A stretch of 32,249 nt of DNA from Candidatus Cloacimonetes bacterium HGW-Cloacimonetes-3 (GCA_002840645.1 PHBO01000020.1:1-32249); one strand, 5' to 3'; shown: positions 1-7,879, numbered from the stretch's first letter. Numbers and translations: made by a program. The notes: generated by a model not told the origin, from the letters alone.

Positions 1-1
1 A

Positions 2-47
2 GCAAAAGCGACGAGCACCTTGATTGTGCACGTCGGAGCTTTTGCGG
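2..47. repeat. Imperfect hairpin at the window edge
   Basis: GCAAAAGC at 2-9 pairs with GCTTTTGC at about 38-45, and inside it GACG (10-13) pairs with CGTC after a 3-nt bulge, followed by GCAC/GTGC. There is no clear T-tract behind it. The same bases could encode the last residues of an upstream + strand gene: the frame starting at base 2 reads AKATSTLIVHVGAFAAVA and stops at 56-58. I cannot tell whether this is a coding tail or a structured RNA end. A TTGACA lies at 74-79 and another at 123-128, upstream of the first full gene, but neither has a convincing partner box. Confidence 0.3.
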
Positions 48-160
48 CAGTAGCGTGACAACTATTTCAGGACTTGACATGAATATACTTCATTGCTTGG
101 AATGTTTTCTGCATTAAATTATTTGACATGATATGCTAAAAACCCTGGAGGTTTTAATAC

Positions 161-2080
161 ATGCGATTTAGCCACAAACTGACGATACTGATAGCACTAT
201 TGATGCTTGGAGCAAGCTCTGTGATAGCGCAGACGGTGAAATTCACCCTGGATAAGAGTAGCCTGAAACCCGGTGAAAAGGGGATATTGCGGGCAACTTT
301 AAGCATCCCTGAGGGGCAGAAGCAATCCTTTAACCCCCAAGAGCCGGAATACTTTTATCTGGAAGCACAGCATCCGGATTTGAAGTTCGCAAAAGTTGTT
401 TATCCCAAGGCAACTAAGGTTGTTTCGGAAGAGGAATGGCAATATCACCCGCAGGTTACGCTCAGTTTGCCTTTCACCGTTAATACTACCGCCAAGGCGG
501 GGACAAAGCAGATAAAAGCTTTACTTAGCTATAACTTATGCTATGACAGCGGTATGTGCAACCCGCCCGAAGAAGCGGAAGGCATAGTTAAGCTTGAGGT
601 TGCCGCTGCTGATAAAGCGGTAGCGGTTAACAATCAGGCGGGGACGCCGGAAAACCTTGCCGGCGAGGGCTCTGGCATTCAGAACCCAAACACGGTAACA
701 CCCCAAAACTCCAACACCACAGAACTCCATAACCCAAACACTCCAGAACTCCAGAACCCAAACACTCCTGAACTCCAGCACTCCAGCACCCCAACACCCC
801 AGAACCCCACCCCTCCCGTCCCCTGGAAGGAAGTGCTGAAATACATCCTCTTTGCCTTTCTGGGTGGGATAATTTTAAATATAACTCCCTGCGTGCTGCC
901 GATTTTACCTATCCGCATTATGAGCATCATGAATCAGGCGCAGAAGGATAAAAGCAAGGTTTTGCGCCACACGCTTGTTTACACCGTGGGTGTGCTGATC
1001 TCCTTTGCTGCGATGGCGGGAGTGTTTATTGCCCTGCAACAGGCGGGAGAATCCGCCGGATGGGGCTTGCAGAACCAAAATCACGGCTTCGTGATTGCCC
1101 TGATGGCAGTGGTGTTTGTGTTTGCATTATCGCTTTTGGGCGTGTTTGAAATGCATGCTCCGGGGATGAATACCGCCACAAAAGCCACAAGCAAAGGTGG
1201 CTACAGCGGGTCGTTCTTTGGCGGTATCTTTGCCTTCCTGATGGCGATATCCTGCACGGGACCGTTCTTAGGAGCTGCGCTGCCTTTTGCGTTGAAGCTT
1301 CCTCCTACGCTGATGATGGTGTTTTTCCTAACTCTTGGGCTGGGTTTTGCCTTCCCCTTCCTGCTGATCGGGATGGTTCCAAAAGCACTGAAGATTATTC
1401 CCAAACCGGGCGATTGGATGGTGCTGTTCAAAGAACTGATGGGCTTTGTGCTGCTTTACATAGTTTATACCCAGCTGAAGACGCTACTGATGCTAACCGA
1501 TGGCGATTATTTCCTTAAAGTGATCTGGTTTATGCTTATTCTGGGCTTTGCCGTGTGGCTGTATGGACGCTTTGTGCGTATGGAACACAGCAAAATAACG
1601 CAGTGGGTGTTTACCATCCTGCCTTTGATGCTTATTGTGTCCGCTGCGTTTGTGTATCTGCCCTATAAAGAAACTGCTGCCAAAACAGCGTTGCCGGGCA
1701 GCGGCGAAATGATGCCTGCCCCACATGCACCGGAAGGCTGGTATGTGTTTAGCGAAGAGCTTTTTAACAAGCTTAGCGAAGAAGGCAAGCCGGTATTTCT
1801 GGATATTGGTGCAGCCTGGTGTAAAAATTGCACCACTAACGAGAAAACCGTGCTGTTTACCGAGGATGTTATGAAACAATTTGCCGATAAAGGCGTGGTG
1901 CTGCTGCGTGGGGATTTCACCAAAAAAGACGAAGCTCTGCTGGCGTGGATAAAGAAGCATGACCGTGCCGGAGTACCCTTTAATGCTTTGTATATTCCCG
2001 GGCAGGTACCTTATATCTTCGGTGAGCTTATCACCAAAAATGAAATTAGCAATGCGCTATCCGGGATAGCAGGAGAATAG
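161..2080 (+). CDS. dsbD: DsbD-family thiol:disulfide interchange protein
   Basis: An inner-membrane protein of 639 residues that would move reducing power from cytoplasmic thioredoxin to envelope thiol proteins. The order is: signal peptide (1-23), a DsbD-alpha-like domain (about 25-150), a low-complexity Asn/Pro/Thr linker (about 168-220), a transmembrane DsbD/CcdA domain (about 225-505), and a C-terminal thioredoxin domain. The membrane cysteines are visible at C244 (in ITPCVLPILPI) and C365 (in ISCTGPF). The thioredoxin pair is C554-K-N-C557. This is the full three-domain DsbD layout. The start is supported by GGAG in CTGGAGG ahead of ATG. The next gene begins at the base after its stop, so the operon is tightly packed. 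The linker is encoded by near-tandem DNA repeats, an oddity noted separately. Confidence 0.93.
   Translation: MRFSHKLTILIALLMLGASSVIAQTVKFTLDKSSLKPGEKGILRATLSIPEGQKQSFNPQEPEYFYLEAQHPDLKFAKVVYPKATKVVSEEEWQYHPQVTLSLPFTVNTTAKAGTKQIKALLSYNLCYDSGMCNPPEEAEGIVKLEVAAADKAVAVNNQAGTPENLAGEGSGIQNPNTVTPQNSNTTELHNPNTPELQNPNTPELQHSSTPTPQNPTPPVPWKEVLKYILFAFLGGIILNITPCVLPILPIRIMSIMNQAQKDKSKVLRHTLVYTVGVLISFAAMAGVFIALQQAGESAGWGLQNQNHGFVIALMAVVFVFALSLLGVFEMHAPGMNTATKATSKGGYSGSFFGGIFAFLMAISCTGPFLGAALPFALKLPPTLMMVFFLTLGLGFAFPFLLIGMVPKALKIIPKPGDWMVLFKELMGFVLLYIVYTQLKTLLMLTDGDYFLKVIWFMLILGFAVWLYGRFVRMEHSKITQWVFTILPLMLIVSAAFVYLPYKETAAKTALPGSGEMMPAPHAPEGWYVFSEELFNKLSEEGKPVFLDIGAAWCKNCTTNEKTVLFTEDVMKQFADKGVVLLRGDFTKKDEALLAWIKKHDRAGVPFNALYIPGQVPYIFGELITKNEISNALSGIAGE
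731..778 (+). repeat. 24-bp tandem repeat in dsbD linker
   Basis: Two adjacent 24-bp units, 731-754 and 755-778, differ at one base and both encode NPNTPELQ. Degenerate versions of the same CCAGAACTCCA and CCCAAACAC words extend over about 679-822. That stretch is almost free of G on the + strand. Because the unit is a multiple of 3, changes in copy number would alter linker length without shifting frame. Confidence 0.8.
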
Positions 2081-3205
2081 ATGAGATACCTTTATATTAT
2101 GCTGATAGTTACGCTAGCCCTGTTAAGCTCTTGCGACCGCTATGAGCACAATTATACAACTCCGGTAGGGACAGATTATGCGGTGGAGCTTTTCACTCCG
2201 CTACAAACCGCTTTTAACCAATCCAATGCTAACGATATTAGCCCGGTGATGGCACATTATGCCGATGATTACCTACATTTCGGGATAAGTAAAAGCGAAT
2301 GGGAACTGGAACTGCGCACCCTGATAACCGGGGTAGCTAATCCCATGTTTGAAGTTATCATGGGCAGTGCTATGCAGCAGAATGAAACAAACGCCATCGC
2401 CAATTGGCAGCTAAGGATAAGTGATCCTGATTCCAAAAGAGTGATTGCAGACAGCACCTTCGTGGGCGAAAGACTGGTGAAGCGCGGGAGTAAGTGGTTG
2501 CTGAAAGGTAACCAAATGATCTGCGAACCGCCTGCGGGGAAACAACTGGTGATTGCTGAATACTTCACCTACCTTTCCTGTAATAACTGTCCACCTGCCG
2601 AGGAAAAGCTAAAAGAACTGCAACTGCAATACCCGCAGAATTTTGTGTATCTTGAGCAACATACCAGCGGTGATTTGCAGATAGTGGGAGACACCACGCC
2701 AAGCTATTATGCAGCTTACAGTCCTCCCGTAACCGTGTTTAACGGCATGGTTAAGGTAACGCAGAGTGTTCCTGCTTCTCTTGCCATCTATCAGAGCCAG
2801 GTGGATGAGCTTGTTACTTTAGACACACCCATTCGGTATCAGGTGCAAAGCGCACCCGTGATAAACGGCAGGGAGCTAAGCGGTTCTGTGCAGTTAACCC
2901 CTCTTATTGCCCTGGATCAAAGCGAGATGCAGCTGCATTATGTGATAATTGAAGAAGAATCGCCATATTCAAATACTACTACCCCAAATGTTAAGCTGCA
3001 CAATGTGGTGCAGGCGCGGGGCAGTGTTAGCTTAAGTGGCGTAAATCTCGCGAGTCCCATTAGCTTTAGTTTAACTTCCCCAAGGGATTTGCCCGAGGAT
3101 ATCCGCTTGATTGTATTTGCCCAAAAGAGACCCAGCCCTTTCCAAAATAACGCTACGATATATGGGGGATTAGATATTCCGCTATTACGCAAGGGAGCTA
3201 AATAA
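2081..3205 (+). CDS. Lipoprotein with thioredoxin-like CxxC domain
   Basis: A 374-residue predicted lipoprotein. The N-terminus MRYLYIMLIVTLALLSSC ends in a lipobox, with C18 as the likely lipidated residue. Residues 20-150 form a domain I do not recognise, resembling the SnoaL/NTF2-like average in character (inference only). From about 155 a thioredoxin-like region appears, with C167-N-N-C170 in FTYLSCNNCPPAEEKL, then a run containing YYAAYSPPVTVFNGMVKV that resembles Omp28-type proteins. The cis-Pro-like 'PPVTVFNG' fits a thioredoxin fold. ATG follows directly after the dsbD stop, with the ribosome site (AGGAG) inside the dsbD end. Its stop overlaps the next ATG by one base (TAATG), so translation is probably coupled. 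It is a plausible client or partner of DsbD. Confidence 0.75.
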   Translation: MRYLYIMLIVTLALLSSCDRYEHNYTTPVGTDYAVELFTPLQTAFNQSNANDISPVMAHYADDYLHFGISKSEWELELRTLITGVANPMFEVIMGSAMQQNETNAIANWQLRISDPDSKRVIADSTFVGERLVKRGSKWLLKGNQMICEPPAGKQLVIAEYFTYLSCNNCPPAEEKLKELQLQYPQNFVYLEQHTSGDLQIVGDTTPSYYAAYSPPVTVFNGMVKVTQSVPASLAIYQSQVDELVTLDTPIRYQVQSAPVINGRELSGSVQLTPLIALDQSEMQLHYVIIEEESPYSNTTTPNVKLHNVVQARGSVSLSGVNLASPISFSLTSPRDLPEDIRLIVFAQKRPSPFQNNATIYGGLDIPLLRKGAK

Positions 3206-3696
3206 TGAAAAAGATACTGTGCTTATTATCCATCCTGATAATGGCTTTAATGCTTTATGCAGAGGCAATGCCGGAGTTCAGGCTACCCGATGAAACAGGC
3301 AAAAAAGTAAGCCTGGAAAGCCTGTTGGGCAAGGGTCCCCTGCTGATTGATTTCTGGGCAGACTACTGCAGCCCCTGCAAGCTTGCCATGCCATATCTGC
3401 ATGAGCTTGCCATCAAATACGATTCTTTAACCGTGGTTTTGGTTTCCATTGATGCCCCCAAGAGCCAGATGAAAGCTAAGAACTACCTTAAGGGCAAGGA
3501 CTATAAGTTTGTCACGCTGTTTGATGCGGAAAAGAGCCTTGCCAAGAAGCTGAACGTCAGCAATCCCCCTCACACCTTCATCTTGAATAAAGAGGGTGAG
3601 ATAGTGTATTCGCACATAGGTTTTGAACCCGGAACAGAGAAGCTTTACGAGCAGCATATACGCAGCATGCTTGGCTTGGAATGCGAGGCAGAGTAA
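3205..3696 (+). CDS. TlpA/ResA-type envelope thioredoxin
   Basis: A 163-residue thiol-disulfide oxidoreductase of the TlpA/AhpC-TSA group. It has a signal peptide or N-terminal anchor (1-19), then the FRLPDETGKKVSLESL start typical of the family. The active site is in FWADYCSPCK, with C55-S-P-C58, and the cis-proline is in NPPHTFILNKEGEIV. Such proteins keep envelope thiols reduced, using electrons passed by DsbD or CcdA, and a dsbD homologue lies two genes upstream in the same operon. It overlaps the preceding stop by one base and is followed without a gap by the next ATG. I would not choose a more specific name such as resA without knowing the substrate. Confidence 0.88.
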   Translation: MKKILCLLSILIMALMLYAEAMPEFRLPDETGKKVSLESLLGKGPLLIDFWADYCSPCKLAMPYLHELAIKYDSLTVVLVSIDAPKSQMKAKNYLKGKDYKFVTLFDAEKSLAKKLNVSNPPHTFILNKEGEIVYSHIGFEPGTEKLYEQHIRSMLGLECEAE

Positions 3697-5142
3697 ATGC
3701 ATAAACGCATAGTGTTACTCCTGTTCGCATTGCTGCTGCTAAGTTTATTGCCGGCGCAAAACACGCTGGCTATAAATGGCTTGAACGAGGCGCAGTTCGT
3801 GTATCGTACTGCTGAGGACTCCTTAAATGCCTATTTTCGTAATAGCTTTGCCATTAATCTGTCTTACCGCAACTTCGGCTTTGGGCTAAAGTACATTGCC
3901 GAGCTGCCGAAGTATTCCACTCAGCAGGCAGAGCTTGTGGATGAGCTAAACCCAAATCAGCTTGAGCTTGGCTGGAAGGAACTTTACGCAACCTACAGCA
4001 AAGATGCCTTTTATATCCATGCCGGAACCATGGAAGAGAGCTTCGGCAACGGGCTAAGCTTCCGCAGCTACATTGATCCCGAATTTGATGAAGATCACCG
4101 TCTGGACGGCTTCTTGTTAAAATATGACGATGCCTACACTTTTAAAGCCATGTATGGCGCTATAGAAAGCCCGGAGAGCATCGGAAATTACGATTTGGCA
4201 TACGGTGCCGATCTGCTTGCTCCTGCGCTCTATGGCATGCGTTTTGGCGCATCTGCTGTCACCTACCGCACCTTGGGTGCCAATGTTTACAATCAGCGGG
4301 ATGTCTTTTCCGGCAGGATGCAAATCAATGGGGAAAATCTGGGAGCATATGCGGAATACGCAAGCAGCGAAACCTATAAGCAAACGGGGCTTCCAACCGA
4401 TTTTGGCAGTGCAATATATGCAAATGCAGACTATAGTTTGGGCAAGCTTCAGCTTGGAGCAGCCTACAAGAAATATACAGACTTTCAATACCGTCTGCAC
4501 GATCTGGCGATGGCAAACTACCACAATGAAACCATCTCCGATGCGCTCCCCACAGGTTTGGACGAAGAAGGCTGGCAAGCCCGTGCTGCCTATTCTGTTA
4601 CCGAATGCCTTAGTGTAAGCACAGACTATGCAGAGGCATGGGACAGCCTAAAAGACAAGCAGATGAACGACCTGTATGTTGCTGCAAACTGGGTGAAGGA
4701 TAACTCGCTGGTAGAAGCCTCCTTCTCTCATGTGGAAAAGGCGGATGATGCAGGGAGCTATTGGCAAAAGGAAACCACTCCTGCTATCAGCCTGGGACTG
4801 CCCGTCTTTGCCAAGCAAGTGTATATAAAAGGCGAATTCAAGATGGCAGAAAAGCAGATATTTGCCTATAAATCGGAGCATTATGAGCCTAAAATACAAG
4901 CTGACCTCAGCTTTGGCAAGCTGGCTTTGTCTTTGGGTGCACAAAGCAATTGGGAAGATTTTGATGCCATTATGGACAGCCGTTATTGGGCTGCTGTGGA
5001 AGCCAAATACCCTGTTGCCAGCCACAGCGATATCACTATTTTTGCCGGCAAGGAAGCCGGTGGCAAGGTTTGCCGCAATGGCGTTTGCCGTTATGTATCG
5101 GCATTTCAGGGACTAAAAGTGGAGCTATCCACGCGTTTCTGA
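3697..5142 (+). CDS. Predicted outer-membrane barrel protein (DUF6029-like)
   Basis: A 481-residue protein with a signal peptide (MHKRIVLLLFALLLLSLLPA) and many alternating, aromatic-rich strands ending in Phe (KVELSTRF), as in outer-membrane beta-barrels. The segment with 'EESFGNGLSFRSY...FDEDHRLDGFLLKY' resembles the DUF6029 family as I remember it; no search was run. There are very few cysteines. Two lie near the C-terminus as C459-R-N-G-V-C464, spaced to form a small disulfide loop, and one more lies in the barrel (TECLSV). Its place directly behind dsbD and tlpA genes, with no spacer, suggests that this cysteine pair is handled by the operon's thiol proteins. That link is inference. Function of the barrel is unknown. 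Confidence 0.78.
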   Translation: MHKRIVLLLFALLLLSLLPAQNTLAINGLNEAQFVYRTAEDSLNAYFRNSFAINLSYRNFGFGLKYIAELPKYSTQQAELVDELNPNQLELGWKELYATYSKDAFYIHAGTMEESFGNGLSFRSYIDPEFDEDHRLDGFLLKYDDAYTFKAMYGAIESPESIGNYDLAYGADLLAPALYGMRFGASAVTYRTLGANVYNQRDVFSGRMQINGENLGAYAEYASSETYKQTGLPTDFGSAIYANADYSLGKLQLGAAYKKYTDFQYRLHDLAMANYHNETISDALPTGLDEEGWQARAAYSVTECLSVSTDYAEAWDSLKDKQMNDLYVAANWVKDNSLVEASFSHVEKADDAGSYWQKETTPAISLGLPVFAKQVYIKGEFKMAEKQIFAYKSEHYEPKIQADLSFGKLALSLGAQSNWEDFDAIMDSRYWAAVEAKYPVASHSDITIFAGKEAGGKVCRNGVCRYVSAFQGLKVELSTRF

Positions 5143-5165
5143 ACAAATAGATAAGGAGAATTATT

Positions 5166-6512
5166 ATGAAATATATCAGTTTACTACTTGCCTTGTTACT
5201 TGCAAGTATGCTTTTTGCAGAGCCGGAGTATGTACCTTATACCACTATGGCGGAGCATTTAGGCTCCAGCACTTGCGGAGGTTGCGCAGTCGCCTGGCAG
5301 GGATTGCAGGTGCCTCTGGCGCAAACGCACAATGGCGAGTTTTTTGTTGCCAAATTGTACACTCAAAGCGGAGATTTAACCACAGATGCGGTGTTAGACC
5401 GCTTCAATTATTATGAAGTAATAGGCATTCCTGCCGTTATCTTCAATGGTAAAACCAGGGTAAACGGCAGTGGAGACGGTATTGCAGACGGCAGCATGTA
5501 TAACAGCGCTCTAAACCAATACCGTTACAGTTCTTCCCCCCTACAGATGTCGGTAAGCAATTTCTCCGCCACCAGTGGAGAGTTTAGCGGGGAGATTTTA
5601 ATGGTATCCCCCACCCTGAATATCGTGGATGCAAAAGTGGTGTATTACCTGTTGGAAGACAATATCACCGCCTCGGAAACCCATGTAGTGCGCAGTATCT
5701 TATACGACGATCTGAACTTAAGCGGAAACGGAAGCAACTTTGGCTTCAATAAAACCTTCAGCATCAGCCCCGCCTGGAATGCAGCTAATCTATGGGCTGT
5801 TGCCTCGGTACAATTAGTGGATAAGGCAATTTTGCAGAACGTTTCCACCCTTCCTTTGCCTACCTACAACCTAAGGGCAGCGATGGACTGGAACATGAAC
5901 ATCATGCAAGCTCCAACCTTGGAAAACTATAATTCCCCGCCTTTCTGGCTGTTTAACATGGGTACTTCGGATAATTATACTACCAGGATTGTGGTGGATT
6001 CTGCGCCTGCTGGATGGTATTTTAACTATTGTGATGAGGAAGGTAACTGCTATGTTGGTGATATGGATGTGCCCTTAAGCTTGAGTGCCCGGGAGACAAA
6101 GTCCTTTCATCTAAACATGTTGATTGGCAGTCCGGGGGTTGCTTATTTCCGCTTTGTGGTATCCTCTCCCAATATAGGAAGCTACAGTATCCCCTTCCGC
6201 TATGTTACGGAAGGCACTGCCAATAGTGACGATACCCTTATCGCCCAGCCCTTCCGCCTTGGCAATATATACCCCAATCCCGTGAAGCAAAACGCTGAGA
6301 TTATGCTAAATAGCAACAAAAGCATGAGCGGAACCGGTATTGACATCTTCAATCTTAAGGGACAGATGGTGCAAAGTGTTCCCATTCATAAGCTAAATCC
6401 TGGCGAGAACCGCATTGCCTTTAGTGCCGACAAAAGCCTTCCCAACGGAGTGTATTTCTACAAAATCTCCGGCACGGAAACCCCTGCGCGCAAGTTCATT
6501 CTGATGAAATAA
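5166..6512 (+). CDS. Secreted CGGC thioredoxin-like protein with sorting domain
   Basis: A 448-residue secreted protein. It has a signal peptide (1-18) and then an Omp28/thioredoxin-like start with C37-G-G-C40 in SSTCGGCAVAW. The 'YYEVIGIPAVIFNGKTRVNG' segment supplies the cis-Pro-like turn of that fold. A middle beta-rich region follows. A C-terminal sorting domain occupies about 366-448, with 'LGNIYPNPVKQN', 'IDIFNLKGQMVQ' and 'NGVYFYKISG' motifs. The ribosome site is AAGGAG ahead of ATG. It sits 23 nt behind the barrel gene and just before a terminator, so it is the last gene of the dsbD operon. It is probably exported across the outer membrane, which would carry the operon's thiol theme to the cell surface (inference). 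Confidence 0.82.
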   Translation: MKYISLLLALLLASMLFAEPEYVPYTTMAEHLGSSTCGGCAVAWQGLQVPLAQTHNGEFFVAKLYTQSGDLTTDAVLDRFNYYEVIGIPAVIFNGKTRVNGSGDGIADGSMYNSALNQYRYSSSPLQMSVSNFSATSGEFSGEILMVSPTLNIVDAKVVYYLLEDNITASETHVVRSILYDDLNLSGNGSNFGFNKTFSISPAWNAANLWAVASVQLVDKAILQNVSTLPLPTYNLRAAMDWNMNIMQAPTLENYNSPPFWLFNMGTSDNYTTRIVVDSAPAGWYFNYCDEEGNCYVGDMDVPLSLSARETKSFHLNMLIGSPGVAYFRFVVSSPNIGSYSIPFRYVTEGTANSDDTLIAQPFRLGNIYPNPVKQNAEIMLNSNKSMSGTGIDIFNLKGQMVQSVPIHKLNPGENRIAFSADKSLPNGVYFYKISGTETPARKFILMK

Positions 6513-6537
6513 ACAAACCCTCCAATAAGTAAAAAAA

Positions 6538-6561
6538 GCGAGGTGGTTTGCCCCACCTCGC
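6538..6561. terminator. Bidirectional hairpin terminator
   Basis: A perfect 9-bp stem, GCGAGGTGG (6538-6546) with CCACCTCGC (6553-6561), and a 6-nt loop. A run of seven A precedes it and TTTGCTTTA follows it, so it can stop transcription on both strands. It lies between the convergent dsbD operon and sdpRI pair. Confidence 0.88.
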
Positions 6562-6586
6562 TTTGCTTTATCTCCCGATCGTCATA

Positions 6587-6600
6587 CCCGCGCAGGCGGG
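6587..6600. repeat. REP-like palindrome
   Basis: CCCGC-GCAG-GCGGG inside GTCATACCCGCGCAGGCGGG. The shape and wording match short extragenic palindromes dispersed in many bacterial genomes. It sits 26 nt after the terminator and outside any gene. Confidence 0.55.
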
Positions 6601-6620
6601 CATTCAGATTTTCCTTGCTT

Positions 6621-6689
6621 GCATTGCCCTATCATTGCCCACCCATTCCCCACAAAGAGGGGAATGAGTGGGGTTTGATAGGGGTTTGC
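6621..6689. repeat. Long imperfect palindrome
   Basis: Arms 6621-6651 and 6659-6689 are inverted copies of each other with 24 of 31 positions matching. The inner 14 bp (6638-6651 with 6659-6672) mismatch only once, around the loop ACAAAGA. The mismatches fall in two matching blocks (ATTG opposed by AAAC), as if two half-copies of a repeat had diverged. It lies just downstream of sdpI and may help to end transcription or may be a small mobile remnant. Confidence 0.6.
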
Positions 6690-6704
6690 TCACAGGTAAG
6701 AAGC

Positions 6705-7373
6705 CTAATTCTTCTCTGCACCAAGCTTTTTGAATATATACAGGGAGTATGGCAGCGGGAACAGCAATATCAGCATTGCCACTACCCCGCTTATCTCCTG
6801 GAAGGCACTATTGTGCAGCAGGATAAAGCCTTTCGCGATCATTATCAGCCCGCTGATGGCAAACAACCAGCCGCCCAGGCGGTGAGTGCGTTGCCACACA
6901 TCTTCATTGCCAAGCGTCCAGGGTGTTTTTATCCCGATAAAGAAGTTGCGCGGGGTTTTGGGCATCAGATTGCCCAGGAATATGAACAGCAGCCCGATAA
7001 GGATGAGCATAAACTGAATCTCAGGCACGACACCGGTTTGCGCCAGGTACAATGAATAAACACTGATCAAAGCAAAAAAGAGCACCAACACCAATGTAAG
7101 AGGCGGCAGCAGCCGTTCAAAGCGTTTTTCGTACTTCTTGTACCAGGGGGAGTACCAGGGCGTGAGAAATAACAACAGGAACAAGCCTATGCTTAATCCT
7201 GACCATAACAAAAGTGCTGTCGTTTTGGTGGAATAGCCGTCGATCTCATTTTTGATATTCCAGTGAGTGGGTACTTGGGCGTCTGCGGGCAGGTTGTAGG
7301 CAAAATAGCCTAAGACTACCAAGTGTAGCACTATTACTAACAATGACCATTTGAAATTACTTAGTCGTTTCAT
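6705..7373 (-). CDS. sdpI: SdpI-family membrane protein
   Basis: A 222-residue integral membrane protein with about six hydrophobic segments. The N-terminal half has the DUF1648-like phrase 'LPADAQVPTHWNIKNEIDGYSTK'. The C-terminal half has the SdpI signature 'GNLMPKTPRNFFIGIKTPWTLGNEDVWQRTHRLGG'-type block (about residues 134-168). In Bacillus subtilis, SdpI is an immunity protein and signal receptor that sequesters the repressor SdpR at the membrane. No toxin gene is seen here, so the role may be general envelope stress sensing rather than immunity. Its first 17 nt overlap the sdpR-like gene, a sign of co-translation. Confidence 0.85.
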   Translation of the reverse strand: MKRLSNFKWSLLVIVLHLVVLGYFAYNLPADAQVPTHWNIKNEIDGYSTKTTALLLWSGLSIGLFLLLFLTPWYSPWYKKYEKRFERLLPPLTLVLVLFFALISVYSLYLAQTGVVPEIQFMLILIGLLFIFLGNLMPKTPRNFFIGIKTPWTLGNEDVWQRTHRLGGWLFAISGLIMIAKGFILLHNSAFQEISGVVAMLILLFPLPYSLYIFKKLGAEKN

Positions 7374-7647
7374 CTTTAACCTCGCTTTTATCTATTACTT
7401 GCATTATCCAGCTGATGATATCCTCAAACACAGAAGTATTGAGGGAATAGTAAATATACTGTCCGCGTTTCTGAGCATAGATAAGATCTGCCGTACGCAG
7501 AATCTTCAGATGCTCACTAAGCGCAGCCCCGCTGAACTCGAAATGCTGCCCGATCTCACCCGGAGTAAGCGTCTGGTGCTTCTTCAGCAGCATCAGAATC
7601 TTGCGGCGGTTCGGGTCTGCAATTGCCTTGAAAAAGGAATCTGACAT
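7357..7647 (-). CDS. sdpR: ArsR-family repressor (SdpR-like)
   Basis: A 96-residue winged-helix protein. The pattern 'FKAIADPNRRKILMLLKKHQTLTPGEIGQHFEFSGAALSEHLKILRTADLIYAQKRGQYIYYSLN' is typical of ArsR repressors. It has no metal-binding ELCVCD box, which fits the SdpR branch that responds to SdpI instead of metals. The start is fixed by GGGAGG about 7 nt ahead of ATG. It probably represses its own operon through the palindrome just upstream. The pairing with an overlapping sdpI gene makes the identification strong. Confidence 0.87.
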   Translation of the reverse strand: MSDSFFKAIADPNRRKILMLLKKHQTLTPGEIGQHFEFSGAALSEHLKILRTADLIYAQKRGQYIYYSLNTSVFEDIISWIMQVIDKSEVKDETTK

Positions 7648-7663
7648 CTCAGACCTCCCGTAA

Positions 7664-7687
7664 GTATTTAACTAAATACCTAAATAC
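7664..7687 (-). promoter_or_regulatory. Palindromic operator for sdpRI
   Basis: GTATTTA-AC-TAAATAC (7664-7679) is a perfect 7+2+7 palindrome, and a further half-site TAAATAC follows at 7681-7687. It lies 17-40 nt upstream of the repressor start. A TTGACA on the minus strand (7708-7703) lies just beyond it, so a bound ArsR dimer would cover the promoter core. Confidence 0.72.
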
Positions 7688-7690
7688 TGA

Positions 7691-7867
7691 AGTAAGCTAA
7701 TCTGTCAAGCAATAATCCCGCATAATTCTTCACAATACAATGTAGAGCAGCACGCCGATGCAGCTGATTGTAAATGGTCACTGGAAGCTATAAAACAATT
7801 GCTAAAGTGGATTGAAAACAAAGGAGATATGGCTCGACATAAATTGCTCTTGACATGGAAATACTAA
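7691..7867 (+). pseudogene. Start-less open frame, possible gene remnant
   Basis: After the TGA at 7688-7690 there are 58 sense codons before TAA at 7865-7867, with no upstream ATG. The last part reads like real protein: LEAIKQLLKWIENKGD then MARHKLLLTWKY. An AAGGAG precedes the internal ATG, but that would leave only 12 residues. I do not recognise the family. It may be a gene tail left by a deletion, or chance. Confidence 0.25.
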
Positions 7868-7879
7868 TAATTATCTTTG
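7850..7879 (+). promoter_or_regulatory. FCB-type promoter upstream of the sorted protein
   Basis: TTGACA (7850-7855), 20 nt, then TATCTTTG (7872-7879), which fits the TAnnTTTG -7 box of Bacteroides exactly. It would give a leader of about 200 nt for the gene that begins near 8084-8099. Confidence 0.55.

Noticed and set aside
679-822. CRISPR-like or non-coding repeat in the first gene
   Set aside because: The units are adjacent without spacers, stay in frame and sit in a protein linker, so they are a coding minisatellite.
6543-7055. Plus-strand frame of 170 codons across the terminator and the sdpI gene
   Set aside because: It starts in the terminator hairpin, crosses the REP-like repeats and then runs antisense to sdpI.
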